A stretch of DNA of 6,604 nt from assembly GCA_035544835.1 (NCBI GenBank), contig DASZZV010000151.1, positions 1-6,604 of the forward strand, given 5' to 3'. Below, piece by piece: positions 1 through 5,221 of this stretch (position 1 is its first letter; each line of letters opens with the position of its first letter). The notes below the pieces were generated by a model. That model was not told the DNA's origin. It ran no database searches and saw nothing but the letters and a program-made list of their open reading frames with translations. The translations under genes were made by a program, and so were the position numbers. The DNA is from DASZZV01 sp035544835. GTDB taxonomy: Bacteria; Acidobacteriota; Thermoanaerobaculia; Gp7-AA8.

Positions 1-112
1 CCCGAGCCGCAGCGAGGGATCTGGGCGGGGGCCTTAGACCCTTGGCAATCGAAAATGTTTGCGAGCACCACGATGGAAGGGCCCCCGCCCAGATCCCTCG
101 CTGCGGCTCGGG
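1..112. repeat. Inverted-repeat element IR1, copy A
   Basis: Perfect 33-bp inverted repeat: arm 1-33 pairs with arm 80-112 around an asymmetric loop (34-79). Copy B at 6469-6595 shows that the arms normally reach about 40 bp and end in GTGTCAT/ATGACAC, so this copy is probably cut on the left by the window edge; its right side does continue into ATGACACA. The loop is the reverse complement of the loop of copy B, so the two copies are inverted with respect to each other, with one base of length difference. No T-tract follows the stem, so it is not a canonical intrinsic terminator. It is probably a dispersed repeat of the REPIN or MITE kind. No coding capacity is visible. Confidence 0.93.
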
Positions 113-156
113 ATGACACATCAGGGAACCCGCGTAAATACTGGAAGTTTCTTGGA

Positions 157-285
157 AGCAAGGGAGTGCGGGTGGGAGGGGCGAGGGACCTCGCAATCTA
201 GTACATTTTGAGTTCTGCGCCGCCTGGAATGGAGAATGTACGAGCTTGCGAGGTCCCTCGCCCCTCCCGCACACCCACCCTTGCT
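157..285. repeat. Inverted-repeat element IR2
   Basis: The core arms 174-196 and 246-268 are perfectly complementary (23 bp). Outward, 157-164 pairs with 278-285 (8 bp), separated from the core by a poorly matched 9-nt stretch on each side. Inward, GTACATT (201-207) pairs with AATGTAC (235-241) after 4-nt internal loops. Each arm also contains its own palindrome, with GCGAGG facing CCTCGC across 2 nt (181-194 and 248-261). The words GCGAGGGA(C/T)CT and CTCGGGA(C/T)GACA are shared with IR1, suggesting a distant relationship. A run of seven T begins at 299, 13 nt after the element, which is too far for a typical terminator. Confidence 0.88.
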
Positions 286-305
286 CGGGACGACATCCTT
301 TTTTT

Positions 306-324
306 CAATTTTCAATTTTCAATT
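306..324. repeat. AT-rich heptamer tandem repeat
   Basis: CAATTTT occurs twice in tandem (306-312, 313-319), followed by a partial third copy (320-324), directly after a run of seven T. It lies just upstream of the zapB-like gene. It could belong to a promoter upstream region, but I see no convincing -35/-10 pair here, so no function is assigned. Confidence 0.6.
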
Positions 325-335
325 CGCATAGTGAT

Positions 336-340
336 GGGAG
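336..340 (+). promoter_or_regulatory. Shine-Dalgarno GGGAG supporting a TTG start at 348
   Basis: GGGAG ends 7 nt before the TTG at 348, an ideal spacing. The first in-frame ATG (405) has only a purine-rich GAAGAGAG stretch upstream. This is the reason for choosing the TTG start of the zapB-like gene. Confidence 0.55.
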
Positions 341-347
341 AAAACAT

Positions 348-659
348 TTGAAGAAAAATCAACAGAACGACCAACTGGTGTTGGACGGTACAGAAGAGAG
401 CGAGATGTTGACGCGGTTGACTGAGCGAGTTGAGCGGGCCATTCAGCTCATTGGGCAATTGCGGCGCGAACGCGACGACCTGCAGGCACGCGTCACCGGA
501 TTCGAAAGCAGTATGAAGGATTCGGAACAGGCCGCCTCACGCCTGGGCGATCTGGAGACCGAGAACGAACAGTTCAAGACCGAGCGCAGCGAGATCCGTA
601 GTCGTATCGAGAAGGTGCTGACCACGCTCGAGCAGTTGGAGACGGCAGAAGCTGAATAA
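348..659 (+). CDS. Small coiled-coil protein, ZapB-like (DUF904 type)
   Basis: With the TTG start at 348 the product has 103 residues; from the alternative ATG at 405 it would have 84. After a polar N-terminal tail (residues 1-19), almost the whole chain (about 20-99) is charged heptad-type sequence rich in Leu, Ile, Glu and Arg, as in a long parallel coiled coil. There is no signal peptide or membrane segment. Size and pattern, including the terminal segment EIRSRIEKVLTTLEQLE, resemble ZapB-like proteins, which act at the division site with ZapA and FtsZ. Coiled coils are easily mistaken for one another, so this is a resemblance and not proof. A zapA partner is not present downstream, where IR3 and a convergent tRNA gene follow instead. 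Reading upstream of 348 would run into the IR2 arm and is unlikely to be translated. Confidence 0.6.
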   Translation: MKKNQQNDQLVLDGTEESEMLTRLTERVERAIQLIGQLRRERDDLQARVTGFESSMKDSEQAASRLGDLETENEQFKTERSEIRSRIEKVLTTLEQLETAEAE

Positions 660-690
660 GCATTTTGTCGTTGGGGCGCGAAGCGACCCT

Positions 691-815
691 CGGAGTGGCG
701 ACATCCTGTCGCCTGGCTCGGCGGCGTCCCGCGCCGCCGCCCTTATCGAGTTGCGTCGGCCAGAACGGCGGCGCGGGACGCCGCCAAGCCAGGCGGCAGA
801 GATGCCGCCACTCCG
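691..815. repeat. Inverted-repeat element IR3 (double-hairpin doublet)
   Basis: Arm 691-739 (49 nt) is complementary to 766-815 (50 nt) apart from three non-Watson-Crick positions and one extra base, around a 26-nt loop. Each arm also folds on itself into two hairpins. In the left arm these are GGCGACA/TGTCGCC (697-703 with 707-713) and CGGCGGCG/CGCCGCCG (719-726 with 732-739). In the right arm they are GGCGGCA/TGCCGCC (792-798 with 803-809) and a 7-bp version of the second hairpin (767-773 with 779-785). The arm differences at 701/709 versus 796/805 keep the local pairs intact while breaking or weakening the long-range ones. The element sits between the convergent zapB-like and tRNA-Leu genes. 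Confidence 0.92.
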
Positions 816-826
816 ATTGGGCCACA

Positions 827-839
827 GCCGGGAGCCGGC
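827..839. other. Small GC hairpin downstream of tRNA-Leu
   Basis: GCCGG (827-831) pairs with CCGGC (835-839) across a 3-nt loop. On the minus strand it lies about 30 nt beyond the tRNA 3' end and could assist 3' end formation. No T-tract follows on either strand, so I do not call it a terminator. Confidence 0.35.
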
Positions 840-870
840 AGCTCGGAATTTCGGCTGGGAGGAGAGGTTT

Positions 871-957
871 TGGTGCGAAAGGGGGGACTCGAACCCCCAC
901 GCCCTTGCGAGCGCTAGAACCTGAATCTAGTGCGTCTACCAATTCCGCCACTTTCGC
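871..957 (-). tRNA. tRNA-Leu (anticodon CAG)
   Basis: This 87-nt class II tRNA reads the CUG codon. On the minus strand the 7-bp acceptor stem GCGAAAG (957-951) pairs with CTTTCGC (881-875). The D arm carries the GGTAGACGC loop. The anticodon stem CTAGA/TCTAG encloses the loop TTCAGGT, with CAG at 923-921. A long variable arm is present, as expected for leucine tRNAs, and the T arm has a 5-bp GGGGG/CCCCC stem around TTCGAGT. The discriminator base is A (874), and CCA is encoded in the DNA (873-871). The gene is convergent to the zapB-like gene and divergent from pgsA. Confidence 0.97.
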
Positions 958-974
958 GTTCAAACAGGCGGGCG

Positions 975-1003
975 ATTGTAAGGATCGAGGGTTCGCAAGT
1001 CAA
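975..1003 (-). promoter_or_regulatory. Sigma70-type promoter of tRNA-Leu
   Basis: On the minus strand, TTGACT (1003-998) and TACAAT (980-975) are separated by exactly 17 nt, close to the TTGACA/TATAAT consensus. The expected start, about 7 nt downstream, leaves a leader of roughly 10 nt before the mature tRNA 5' end at 957. I saw no GC-rich discriminator beyond CGCCCGCC directly after the -10; such a stretch is typical of stringently controlled stable-RNA promoters, but that control is an inference. Confidence 0.8.
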
Positions 1004-1061
1004 CGATAACTGCCTCAAACCTTTCAACTTTCCACCAAACGTTTTATTCTCAAACCAGCAC

Positions 1062-1748
1062 ATGGATCACGAACTTCCAATCCCCATTCCTCAGCCCGAA
1101 TCAGGCCTTGCGTTCTCCGTCGTTCCGCAGGAGAGTAAGCCTGCCAAGGTGCTGAACCGTCCGAAGATCGAAGATATCTCGCGCGAGATCGTCAACGTTC
1201 CCAATTCGTTGACGCTCCTGAGGATCTTCCTCGTCCCGTTTCTGGTCGTCGTTCTTCTCACGAAGTTCGAGGGGAAGGAGTATGCAGGCCTGGCGATCTT
1301 TCTTGTTGCGGCTCTGACTGATTTTCTCGACGGCTACATCGCCCGCCGGTTTCACAAGGTCACCCGCATCGGCATGCTGCTCGATCCCATCGCCGACAAA
1401 GTGCTGATCTCGGCTGCCCTGATTTCGCTCGTGGAGTTAAAGCTCGCGCCTGCCTGGATGATTGTCATCATCATTGGCCGCGAGTTCGCCGTCTCCGGTC
1501 TCCGCTCCATCGCCTCGCAACAGGGCGTGTCCATCGCCGCGTCACCGCTGGGGAAAGGTAAGATGATCTCGCAGGTGGTCGCCATCGCCCTTCTGATCCT
1601 CGGGGACAAGCTGAGCGAGTTCAAGTTCGTCGGGAAGAGCATGCTCTGGGTCGTCATGATCTTCGCGCTTGCCTCAGGCATCGATTACTTCATGAAGTTC
1701 ACCAGAGCAATTCTCCGTCCTCCCGATGATCCAGAAGAAGGCGAGTGA
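1062..1748 (+). CDS. pgsA: CDP-diacylglycerol-glycerol-3-phosphate 3-phosphatidyltransferase (PGP synthase)
   Basis: It makes phosphatidylglycerol phosphate from CDP-diacylglycerol and glycerol 3-phosphate, the committed step to phosphatidylglycerol and cardiolipin, in the inner membrane. The 228-residue product carries the complete CDP-alcohol phosphotransferase signature D-x2-DG-x2-AR-x8-G-x3-D-x3-D at residues 87-112 (Asp87, Asp90, Asp108, Asp112). The segment NVPNSLTLLRI (45-55) opens the catalytic domain, as usual for PgsA, and several hydrophobic helices follow to the C-terminus. About 44 residues of polar, Pro-rich sequence precede the domain, longer than in typical PgsA (about 180-200 residues). 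The ATG at 1062 has no good Shine-Dalgarno, so the true start is not certain. Its TGA overlaps the GTG of rsmI, so the two are probably translationally coupled. Confidence 0.93.
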   Translation: MDHELPIPIPQPESGLAFSVVPQESKPAKVLNRPKIEDISREIVNVPNSLTLLRIFLVPFLVVVLLTKFEGKEYAGLAIFLVAALTDFLDGYIARRFHKVTRIGMLLDPIADKVLISAALISLVELKLAPAWMIVIIIGREFAVSGLRSIASQQGVSIAASPLGKGKMISQVVAIALLILGDKLSEFKFVGKSMLWVVMIFALASGIDYFMKFTRAILRPPDDPEEGE

Positions 1749-2584
1749 GCGGCGGCAAGCTCCTGCTGATCGGGACTCCGATTGGGAATCTCTCGGACCT
1801 CTCGGCTCGTGCGCTCGAGGCCCTTCGCTCCACCGATCTTCTTCTATGCGAAGACACGCGCCACACGCGCAAGCTCCTCGATCACTACGGCATCACCGTG
1901 GCTGTGGAGAGTTTTCACGATCATAACGAGGACGACAAAGCGGCGAAGATCGCCGAGCGTATCCGAGGAGGAGCGCGCATCGGTCTGGTGAGTGACGCGG
2001 GCCTGCCGCTGTTGTCGGATCCAGGTTACGCGCTGGTGAGGCTGGCCAGAGAAGAGGGCCTCACCGTGGAACCGATCAGCGGTCCCTTTGCCGCAGCGCT
2101 CGCTGTCATCAGCAGCGGCCTCCCTCCCTTGCCGTTTCTATTTGCCGGATTCGCACCGCATCGGTCCGGAGAGCGTCGCGACTTCTACCTGAAGTTTCGA
2201 GGTTTCGACGCCACTCTGGTGGTTTACGAATCTCCCCACCGTCTCATCGAGTCGCTGCGCGACGCGCTCGAAGTCATCGGCGACGTGCCGATGACGATGG
2301 CTCGCGAGATGACGAAGATGCACGAGGAGTTTCTTCATGGCGTGATCTCCGCGGTCATCAGGCAACTGGAGACTCGGGACATGATCCGAGGCGAGGTCAC
2401 GGTCGTGTTCGATCTGCGCGACCGAACAGTCGCTGCCAGGCCGTCCGCCGAAAAACTCCGTGAGGAGTTCGGCCGCCTTCGTGACGACGGCATGCGCCGG
2501 AATGATGCGACACGCATGCTGGCCGATCGATATGGCCTGAGCCGGAAGGAGCTTTACAAACTGCTGCTGGAAGAGGACTCGTAG
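1745..2584 (+). CDS. rsmI: 16S rRNA (cytidine1402-2'-O)-methyltransferase
   Basis: It transfers a methyl group from S-adenosylmethionine to the ribose of C1402 in the decoding centre of 16S rRNA. The 279-residue product is full length. Family landmarks in order are TPIGNLSDLS (11-20), CEDTRHTRKLL (35-45), SDAGLPLLSDPG (83-94), a glycine/proline turn PISGPFAAALAVISSGLP (110-127), FAGFAP (133-138), YESPHRL, REMTKMHEE and a final GEVTVVF strand. These are followed by the usual C-terminal helical tail with GLSRKELYKLLLE. The start is GTG at 1745, overlapping the pgsA stop by 4 nt (GTGA), with a GAAGG-like ribosome site a few bases upstream. It is the last gene of its unit; element IR4 begins 6 nt after the stop. 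Confidence 0.96.
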   Translation: MSGGKLLLIGTPIGNLSDLSARALEALRSTDLLLCEDTRHTRKLLDHYGITVAVESFHDHNEDDKAAKIAERIRGGARIGLVSDAGLPLLSDPGYALVRLAREEGLTVEPISGPFAAALAVISSGLPPLPFLFAGFAPHRSGERRDFYLKFRGFDATLVVYESPHRLIESLRDALEVIGDVPMTMAREMTKMHEEFLHGVISAVIRQLETRDMIRGEVTVVFDLRDRTVAARPSAEKLREEFGRLRDDGMRRNDATRMLADRYGLSRKELYKLLLEEDS

Positions 2585-2590
2585 GGTCTG

Positions 2591-2707
2591 TGTGGCAAAG
2601 GTTTCCAAACATTTGTGTCGGCCATCGAGGCCGACTTCCCTGTCAATTTCTAACAGGAACGCTGCGGCTCGACGCTGCAGCACAAAGGTTTGGAAACCTT
2701 TGCCACA
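2591..2707. repeat. Inverted-repeat element IR4 with branched interior
   Basis: Arm 2591-2617 pairs with 2681-2707 over 27 nt with a single mismatch (A2611 opposite G2687). Each arm is also palindromic: 2683-2702 folds perfectly as 9+9 nt around GG, and 2596-2615 does the same except at A2611. The 63-nt interior contains three further potential hairpins: TCGGCC/GGCCGA (2618-2634 region), CCTGT/ACAGG (2639-2657 region) and GCTGC/GCAGC (2661-2682 region). The element fills the gap between the convergent rsmI and HPt genes, where a two-way transcription end would be expected, but there is no U-tract. Confidence 0.9.
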
Positions 2708-2728
2708 TCTAAGAGCCGTCGATCGGCC

Positions 2729-3085
2729 CTAGGCGCGAAGGCTCTTCTCGGCCTCGCCCAGGATGTGCTCGAGGTCACTGGCGAGGCGCATTAAGGTCAG
2801 GGAGAGATGCTGCGGGTCCGGGCGAGGCTCGGCTTCCTCTTCGAGGTACTCATTGAGCGCTGTGGACAGCTTCGCTGCGACTTCGCTGATGGCAGGAAAG
2901 CCGAGCGAGCCTCCTGAGCCTTTCAATTGATGCGACAGATAAAGGAGAATCGGGAACGATGTCTTGAATCGTTTTCGGATCCCGAGGCTCTCGGCGTGCT
3001 CGCGCAGTAAACGCAGCTTCTCTCGCGCGTCATTGAGATAGTCGACCTGCAGCGCATGAAGGTCTTCCTGAGAGACCTCGGTCAT
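2729..3085 (-). CDS. Stand-alone HPt (histidine phosphotransfer) domain protein
   Basis: The 118-residue product looks like a single helical HPt domain, which relays phosphoryl groups between response-regulator receiver domains and histidine kinases in multistep phosphorelays. The signature SHQLKGSGGSLGF (51-63) holds the expected phosphorylated His52 followed by LKG and the downstream glycine. The helices before (7-33) and after (64-86, 92-117) it fit a four-helix bundle. There is no kinase, receiver or membrane segment, so it is a cytosolic relay or a chemotaxis/CheA-like P1 fragment without the rest. No partner kinase or regulator lies in the window. The ATG at 3085 has only a weak ribosome site. 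The frame stays open further upstream, but that part reads through IR5 and antisense to the next gene and is not credible. Confidence 0.85.
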   Translation of the reverse strand: MTEVSQEDLHALQVDYLNDAREKLRLLREHAESLGIRKRFKTSFPILLYLSHQLKGSGGSLGFPAISEVAAKLSTALNEYLEEEAEPRPDPQHLSLTLMRLASDLEHILGEAEKSLRA

Positions 3086-3097
3086 ACCGCTGAGCCA

Positions 3098-3138
3098 GCA
3101 GGAAAAGTGCCATGAGCGAATCGTGGCATTTTCCCTGC
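3098..3138. other. Bulged hairpin before the HPt gene
   Basis: GCAGG-AAAA-TGCCA-type pairing joins 3098-3112 with 3124-3138 (14 bp with two single-base bulges, 11-nt loop). On the minus strand it would form in the leader 12 nt before the HPt start codon, and the short TTTT inside the descending arm makes it faintly terminator-like for the trmH transcript. Its role is unknown. Confidence 0.5.
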
Positions 3139-3143
3139 GACGA

Positions 3144-3238
3144 CGTAGGGCCGCACGGCGTGCGGCCGATACCCGTAGCGGTCGGACGAGCATCGGGACC
3201 ACGGTCGGGGTACCGGCCGCACGCCGTGCGGCCCTACG
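3144..3238. repeat. Inverted-repeat element IR5
   Basis: Arms 3144-3168 and 3214-3238 are perfectly complementary over 25 bp. After one mismatch the pairing continues for 5 bp (3170-3174 with 3208-3212). Each arm is itself a palindrome, GGCCGCAC facing GTGCGGCC around a 3-nt centre (3149-3167 and 3215-3233). The element begins 5 nt beyond the stop of the SpoU-family gene and lies between two minus-strand genes that might otherwise be co-transcribed. Confidence 0.92.
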
Positions 3239-3243
3239 CCGGT

Positions 3244-3987
3244 TCAGCGCGTGCCTCGAGTCTCGTACATTCGCGACAGCACGATCGCCGCAGCGGCCGC
3301 GATGTTGAGGCTCTCGACCAGAGGCGAGGTGGTGATTCGGAAAAGCTGCGACGTTCGCGCCAGCTCGGCCCGCACTCCCTGACCCTCGCTTCCGAAAATG
3401 ATGATCGATCGCTGCTCCGGCAAAGATGCCGTAGAGCCTCGCCCCGAGGTTGCGTACAGGGGCAGAGCATGGTCCTCGGCGTAATGAAGGAGAGCGTCGA
3501 CGGATGCAGTGACCACCGGGATTTGCAGCACGGTTCCAACCGATGCGCGAAGCGACTTCGGTGAATATGGGTCGGCGCACCCTTCGAGGCAGATCACGCC
3601 GGCGGCTTCGAATGCCGCTGCGGTCCTGATGACCGTGCCGACGTTTCCCGGATCCTGCACCCCATCGAGCGCCACGAACGGAGCGTTCGCATCGGCGAGG
3701 TCGGTGAGCGTGAAACGCGGACGCTGAAACAGAGCCAACCTCCCCTGGGAATGCCTGGTGTCGCTCAGCGACCGAAAGAGCGAGGTCGAGAAGGTGATGC
3801 CGCTGCGTCCCACCTCATCCAGCGCTTCATCGAAGGCCTCGGCGATCGGACTCCAGCCGCGCTTGATGGCATCCTCGATCTGTTTCGGCCCCTCCAGGAC
3901 GAGCTCTTCGTCATGCCGTTCGATGGCCTTGCGAAACCGCTGAAACCAGCTGCTCTCGCGGCTGGTGATGGTGGCTGGGTTTTTCAT
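3244..3987 (-). CDS. SpoU/TrmH-family RNA 2'-O-ribose methyltransferase
   Basis: The 247-residue protein has the two-part architecture of this family. An N-terminal substrate-binding region (about 10-95, with LVLEGPKQIEDAI) is followed by a trefoil-knot SPOUT methyltransferase domain. Motif 1 is LDGVQDPGNVGTVIRTA (107-123, with Asn115 and Arg121), motif 2 is FGSEGQGVR (198-206) and motif 3 is PLVESLNIAAAAAI (222-235). Together these form the SAM pocket and active site. It methylates a ribose in rRNA or tRNA; whether it corresponds to RlmB, TsnR-like or another subgroup cannot be decided by eye. The ATG at 3987 is supported by GGAGG (3997-3993 on the minus strand), 5 nt upstream. It is divergent from the exchanger gene by only 26 nt. 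Confidence 0.92.
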   Translation of the reverse strand: MKNPATITSRESSWFQRFRKAIERHDEELVLEGPKQIEDAIKRGWSPIAEAFDEALDEVGRSGITFSTSLFRSLSDTRHSQGRLALFQRPRFTLTDLADANAPFVALDGVQDPGNVGTVIRTAAAFEAAGVICLEGCADPYSPKSLRASVGTVLQIPVVTASVDALLHYAEDHALPLYATSGRGSTASLPEQRSIIIFGSEGQGVRAELARTSQLFRITTSPLVESLNIAAAAAIVLSRMYETRGTR

Positions 3988-3999
3988 GGGAGCCTCCAG

Positions 4000-4005
4000 T
4001 ACAAT
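4000..4005 (+). promoter_or_regulatory. Possible -10 box of the exchanger-aminotransferase unit
   Basis: TACAAT lies 8 nt before the GTG at 4014, which would put transcription start at about 4012 and make the mRNA nearly leaderless. No good -35 hexamer is present at the right distance, so this is tentative. Confidence 0.3.
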
Positions 4006-4013
4006 TCGCGGTC

Positions 4014-5219
4014 GTGTTGGCGATCATTTCCAAAATCGGGTCGGGAGCGGCCAAAGCGAGCCTTACGGTCTGGTCTGCGCTCTGGACCTTTCCGAGCATC
4101 CTGCTCTCCGCGTTCATCATTGCCTGGGGCGCCGAAGCTGCCCAGTTTCTCATGTCACAAGGGCTGGCGCTGGCCATCCTGGCCTGGCTGCAGACGCTGC
4201 CCGAATTTGCGGTGGAAGCCGTCATCGCCTGGGAGGCGGGCAAGGACATCAGCAAGACGCACCTGGCCATCGCCAATTTCACTGGAAGTCTCCGCCTTCT
4301 GGTGGGGCTTGGCTGGCCGATGATTTACTTCGTAGCCTGGTTCTTCAATCGTCGCAATCCGGAGACCGGAAACTCGATCGAGCTGGTGTTTGACGACGAG
4401 CATTCCGTGGAGGTGTGGGGTCTTTTTCTGCCGATCCTCTATTTCATCTTCATATGGTGGAAAGGGAGTCTGACGATCTGGGATTCGATCCCGCTGATGG
4501 GCTCGTACTTCCTCTATCTATTCATCCTCTGGAAGATACCGCCGAAGAAGCAGGACGAGGAGACGATGGACGAGGTCGGGCGGATCCCTCGCGCAATCCT
4601 CCGGCTCGAGCGGATCCCGCGGCTGATGGCAATCTGGGGCCTGTTCCTTCTCGGTGGCCTGATTCTCTATTTCAGCGCGCACCCTTTTCTGGAGTCGATG
4701 CTGGCTATTGCCGTATCGCTCGGAGTATCGCAATTTGTTTTCGTGCAGTGGGTAGCGCCATTTCTCTCTGAGTTTCCAGAGAAGGTCAGTGCCTTTTACT
4801 GGGCTCGAAAGGTCACCAGCGCTCCGTTGGCTCTGATGAACATGGTCTCTTCGAACATCAATCAATGGAGCATTCTCACGGCCATGATTCCGATCATCTT
4901 CGCCGTGAGCTCAGGTGGAAACCGTGCCCTGGTCTTCGATGCGCATCAGAAGCACGAGATCCTTTTGACGATCGTGCAGGGGCTGCTGGGATTTCTTTTT
5001 CTTCTGAATATGCGCCTCAGTGCGCATGAGGCTTTCGGGTTGTTCACCATGTGGCTCATTCAGTTTGTTCTTCCGAGTACGCGAGAAATGATGATTTACC
5101 TGTACCTTCTCTGGTGCGCGATCGAGATCATTCGTCTGATCGCGGCCCGGAAGGCAGTGCCGGCCTATGCCGGATTGCGACGCGTGCTCGCAAACCGATT
5201 TCAGGAAGTTGGAGCTTAG
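4014..5219 (+). CDS. Sodium/calcium exchanger-like membrane protein (CaCA superfamily, divergent)
   Basis: This 401-residue, strongly hydrophobic protein has about ten membrane segments split into two halves by a charged loop (about 112-133) and a cytoplasmic-looking stretch (174-203). Both halves contain an alpha-repeat of the cation/Ca2+ exchanger type. Alpha-1 is LQTLPEFAVEAVIAWEAG followed by ANFTGS (59-92, Glu64, Asn88). Alpha-2 is FLSEFPEKVSAF followed by NMVSSNINQW (250-285, Glu253, Glu256, Asn281). The conserved PE and Asn positions are kept, but the usual GTS before PE is replaced (LQT in one, LSE in the other), so ion selectivity is uncertain. The likely role is cation:Na+ or H+ antiport across the inner membrane. 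The GTG start at 4014 has no clear Shine-Dalgarno. The aminotransferase gene follows after 2 nt. Confidence 0.82.
   Translation: MLAIISKIGSGAAKASLTVWSALWTFPSILLSAFIIAWGAEAAQFLMSQGLALAILAWLQTLPEFAVEAVIAWEAGKDISKTHLAIANFTGSLRLLVGLGWPMIYFVAWFFNRRNPETGNSIELVFDDEHSVEVWGLFLPILYFIFIWWKGSLTIWDSIPLMGSYFLYLFILWKIPPKKQDEETMDEVGRIPRAILRLERIPRLMAIWGLFLLGGLILYFSAHPFLESMLAIAVSLGVSQFVFVQWVAPFLSEFPEKVSAFYWARKVTSAPLALMNMVSSNINQWSILTAMIPIIFAVSSGGNRALVFDAHQKHEILLTIVQGLLGFLFLLNMRLSAHEAFGLFTMWLIQFVLPSTREMMIYLYLLWCAIEIIRLIAARKAVPAYAGLRRVLANRFQEVGA
5211..5214 (+). promoter_or_regulatory. Shine-Dalgarno GGAG for the aminotransferase TTG start
   Basis: GGAG ends 7 nt before the TTG at 5222 and lies inside the last codons of the exchanger gene. 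It fixes the aminotransferase start just after the upstream stop and suggests translational coupling. Confidence 0.7.
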
Positions 5220-5221
5220 CC

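Noticed and set aside
157..305. IR2 plus T-run as an intrinsic terminator
   Set aside because: The T-run starts 13 nt after the stem, too far for a standard terminator, and no gene is seen upstream in the window.
930..1061. pgsA starting inside the tRNA-Leu gene
   Set aside because: This would translate tRNA and promoter sequence; the ATG at 1062 already gives a product longer than usual.
3112..3564. Open frame of 150 codons on the + strand
   Set aside because: It runs through IR5 and antisense to the SpoU-family gene, shows no recognisable motif, and is explained by GC-rich shadow coding.
3086..3580. N-terminal extension of the HPt gene to 283 residues
   Set aside because: The extra part is Arg/Ala-rich low-quality sequence encoded by IR5 and the end of the SpoU-family gene in another frame; HPt homology begins near the ATG at 3085.
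5051..5221. Upstream extension of the aminotransferase frame
   Set aside because: It overlaps the exchanger gene in another frame; the TTG at 5222 has a good ribosome site and gives the normal family length.
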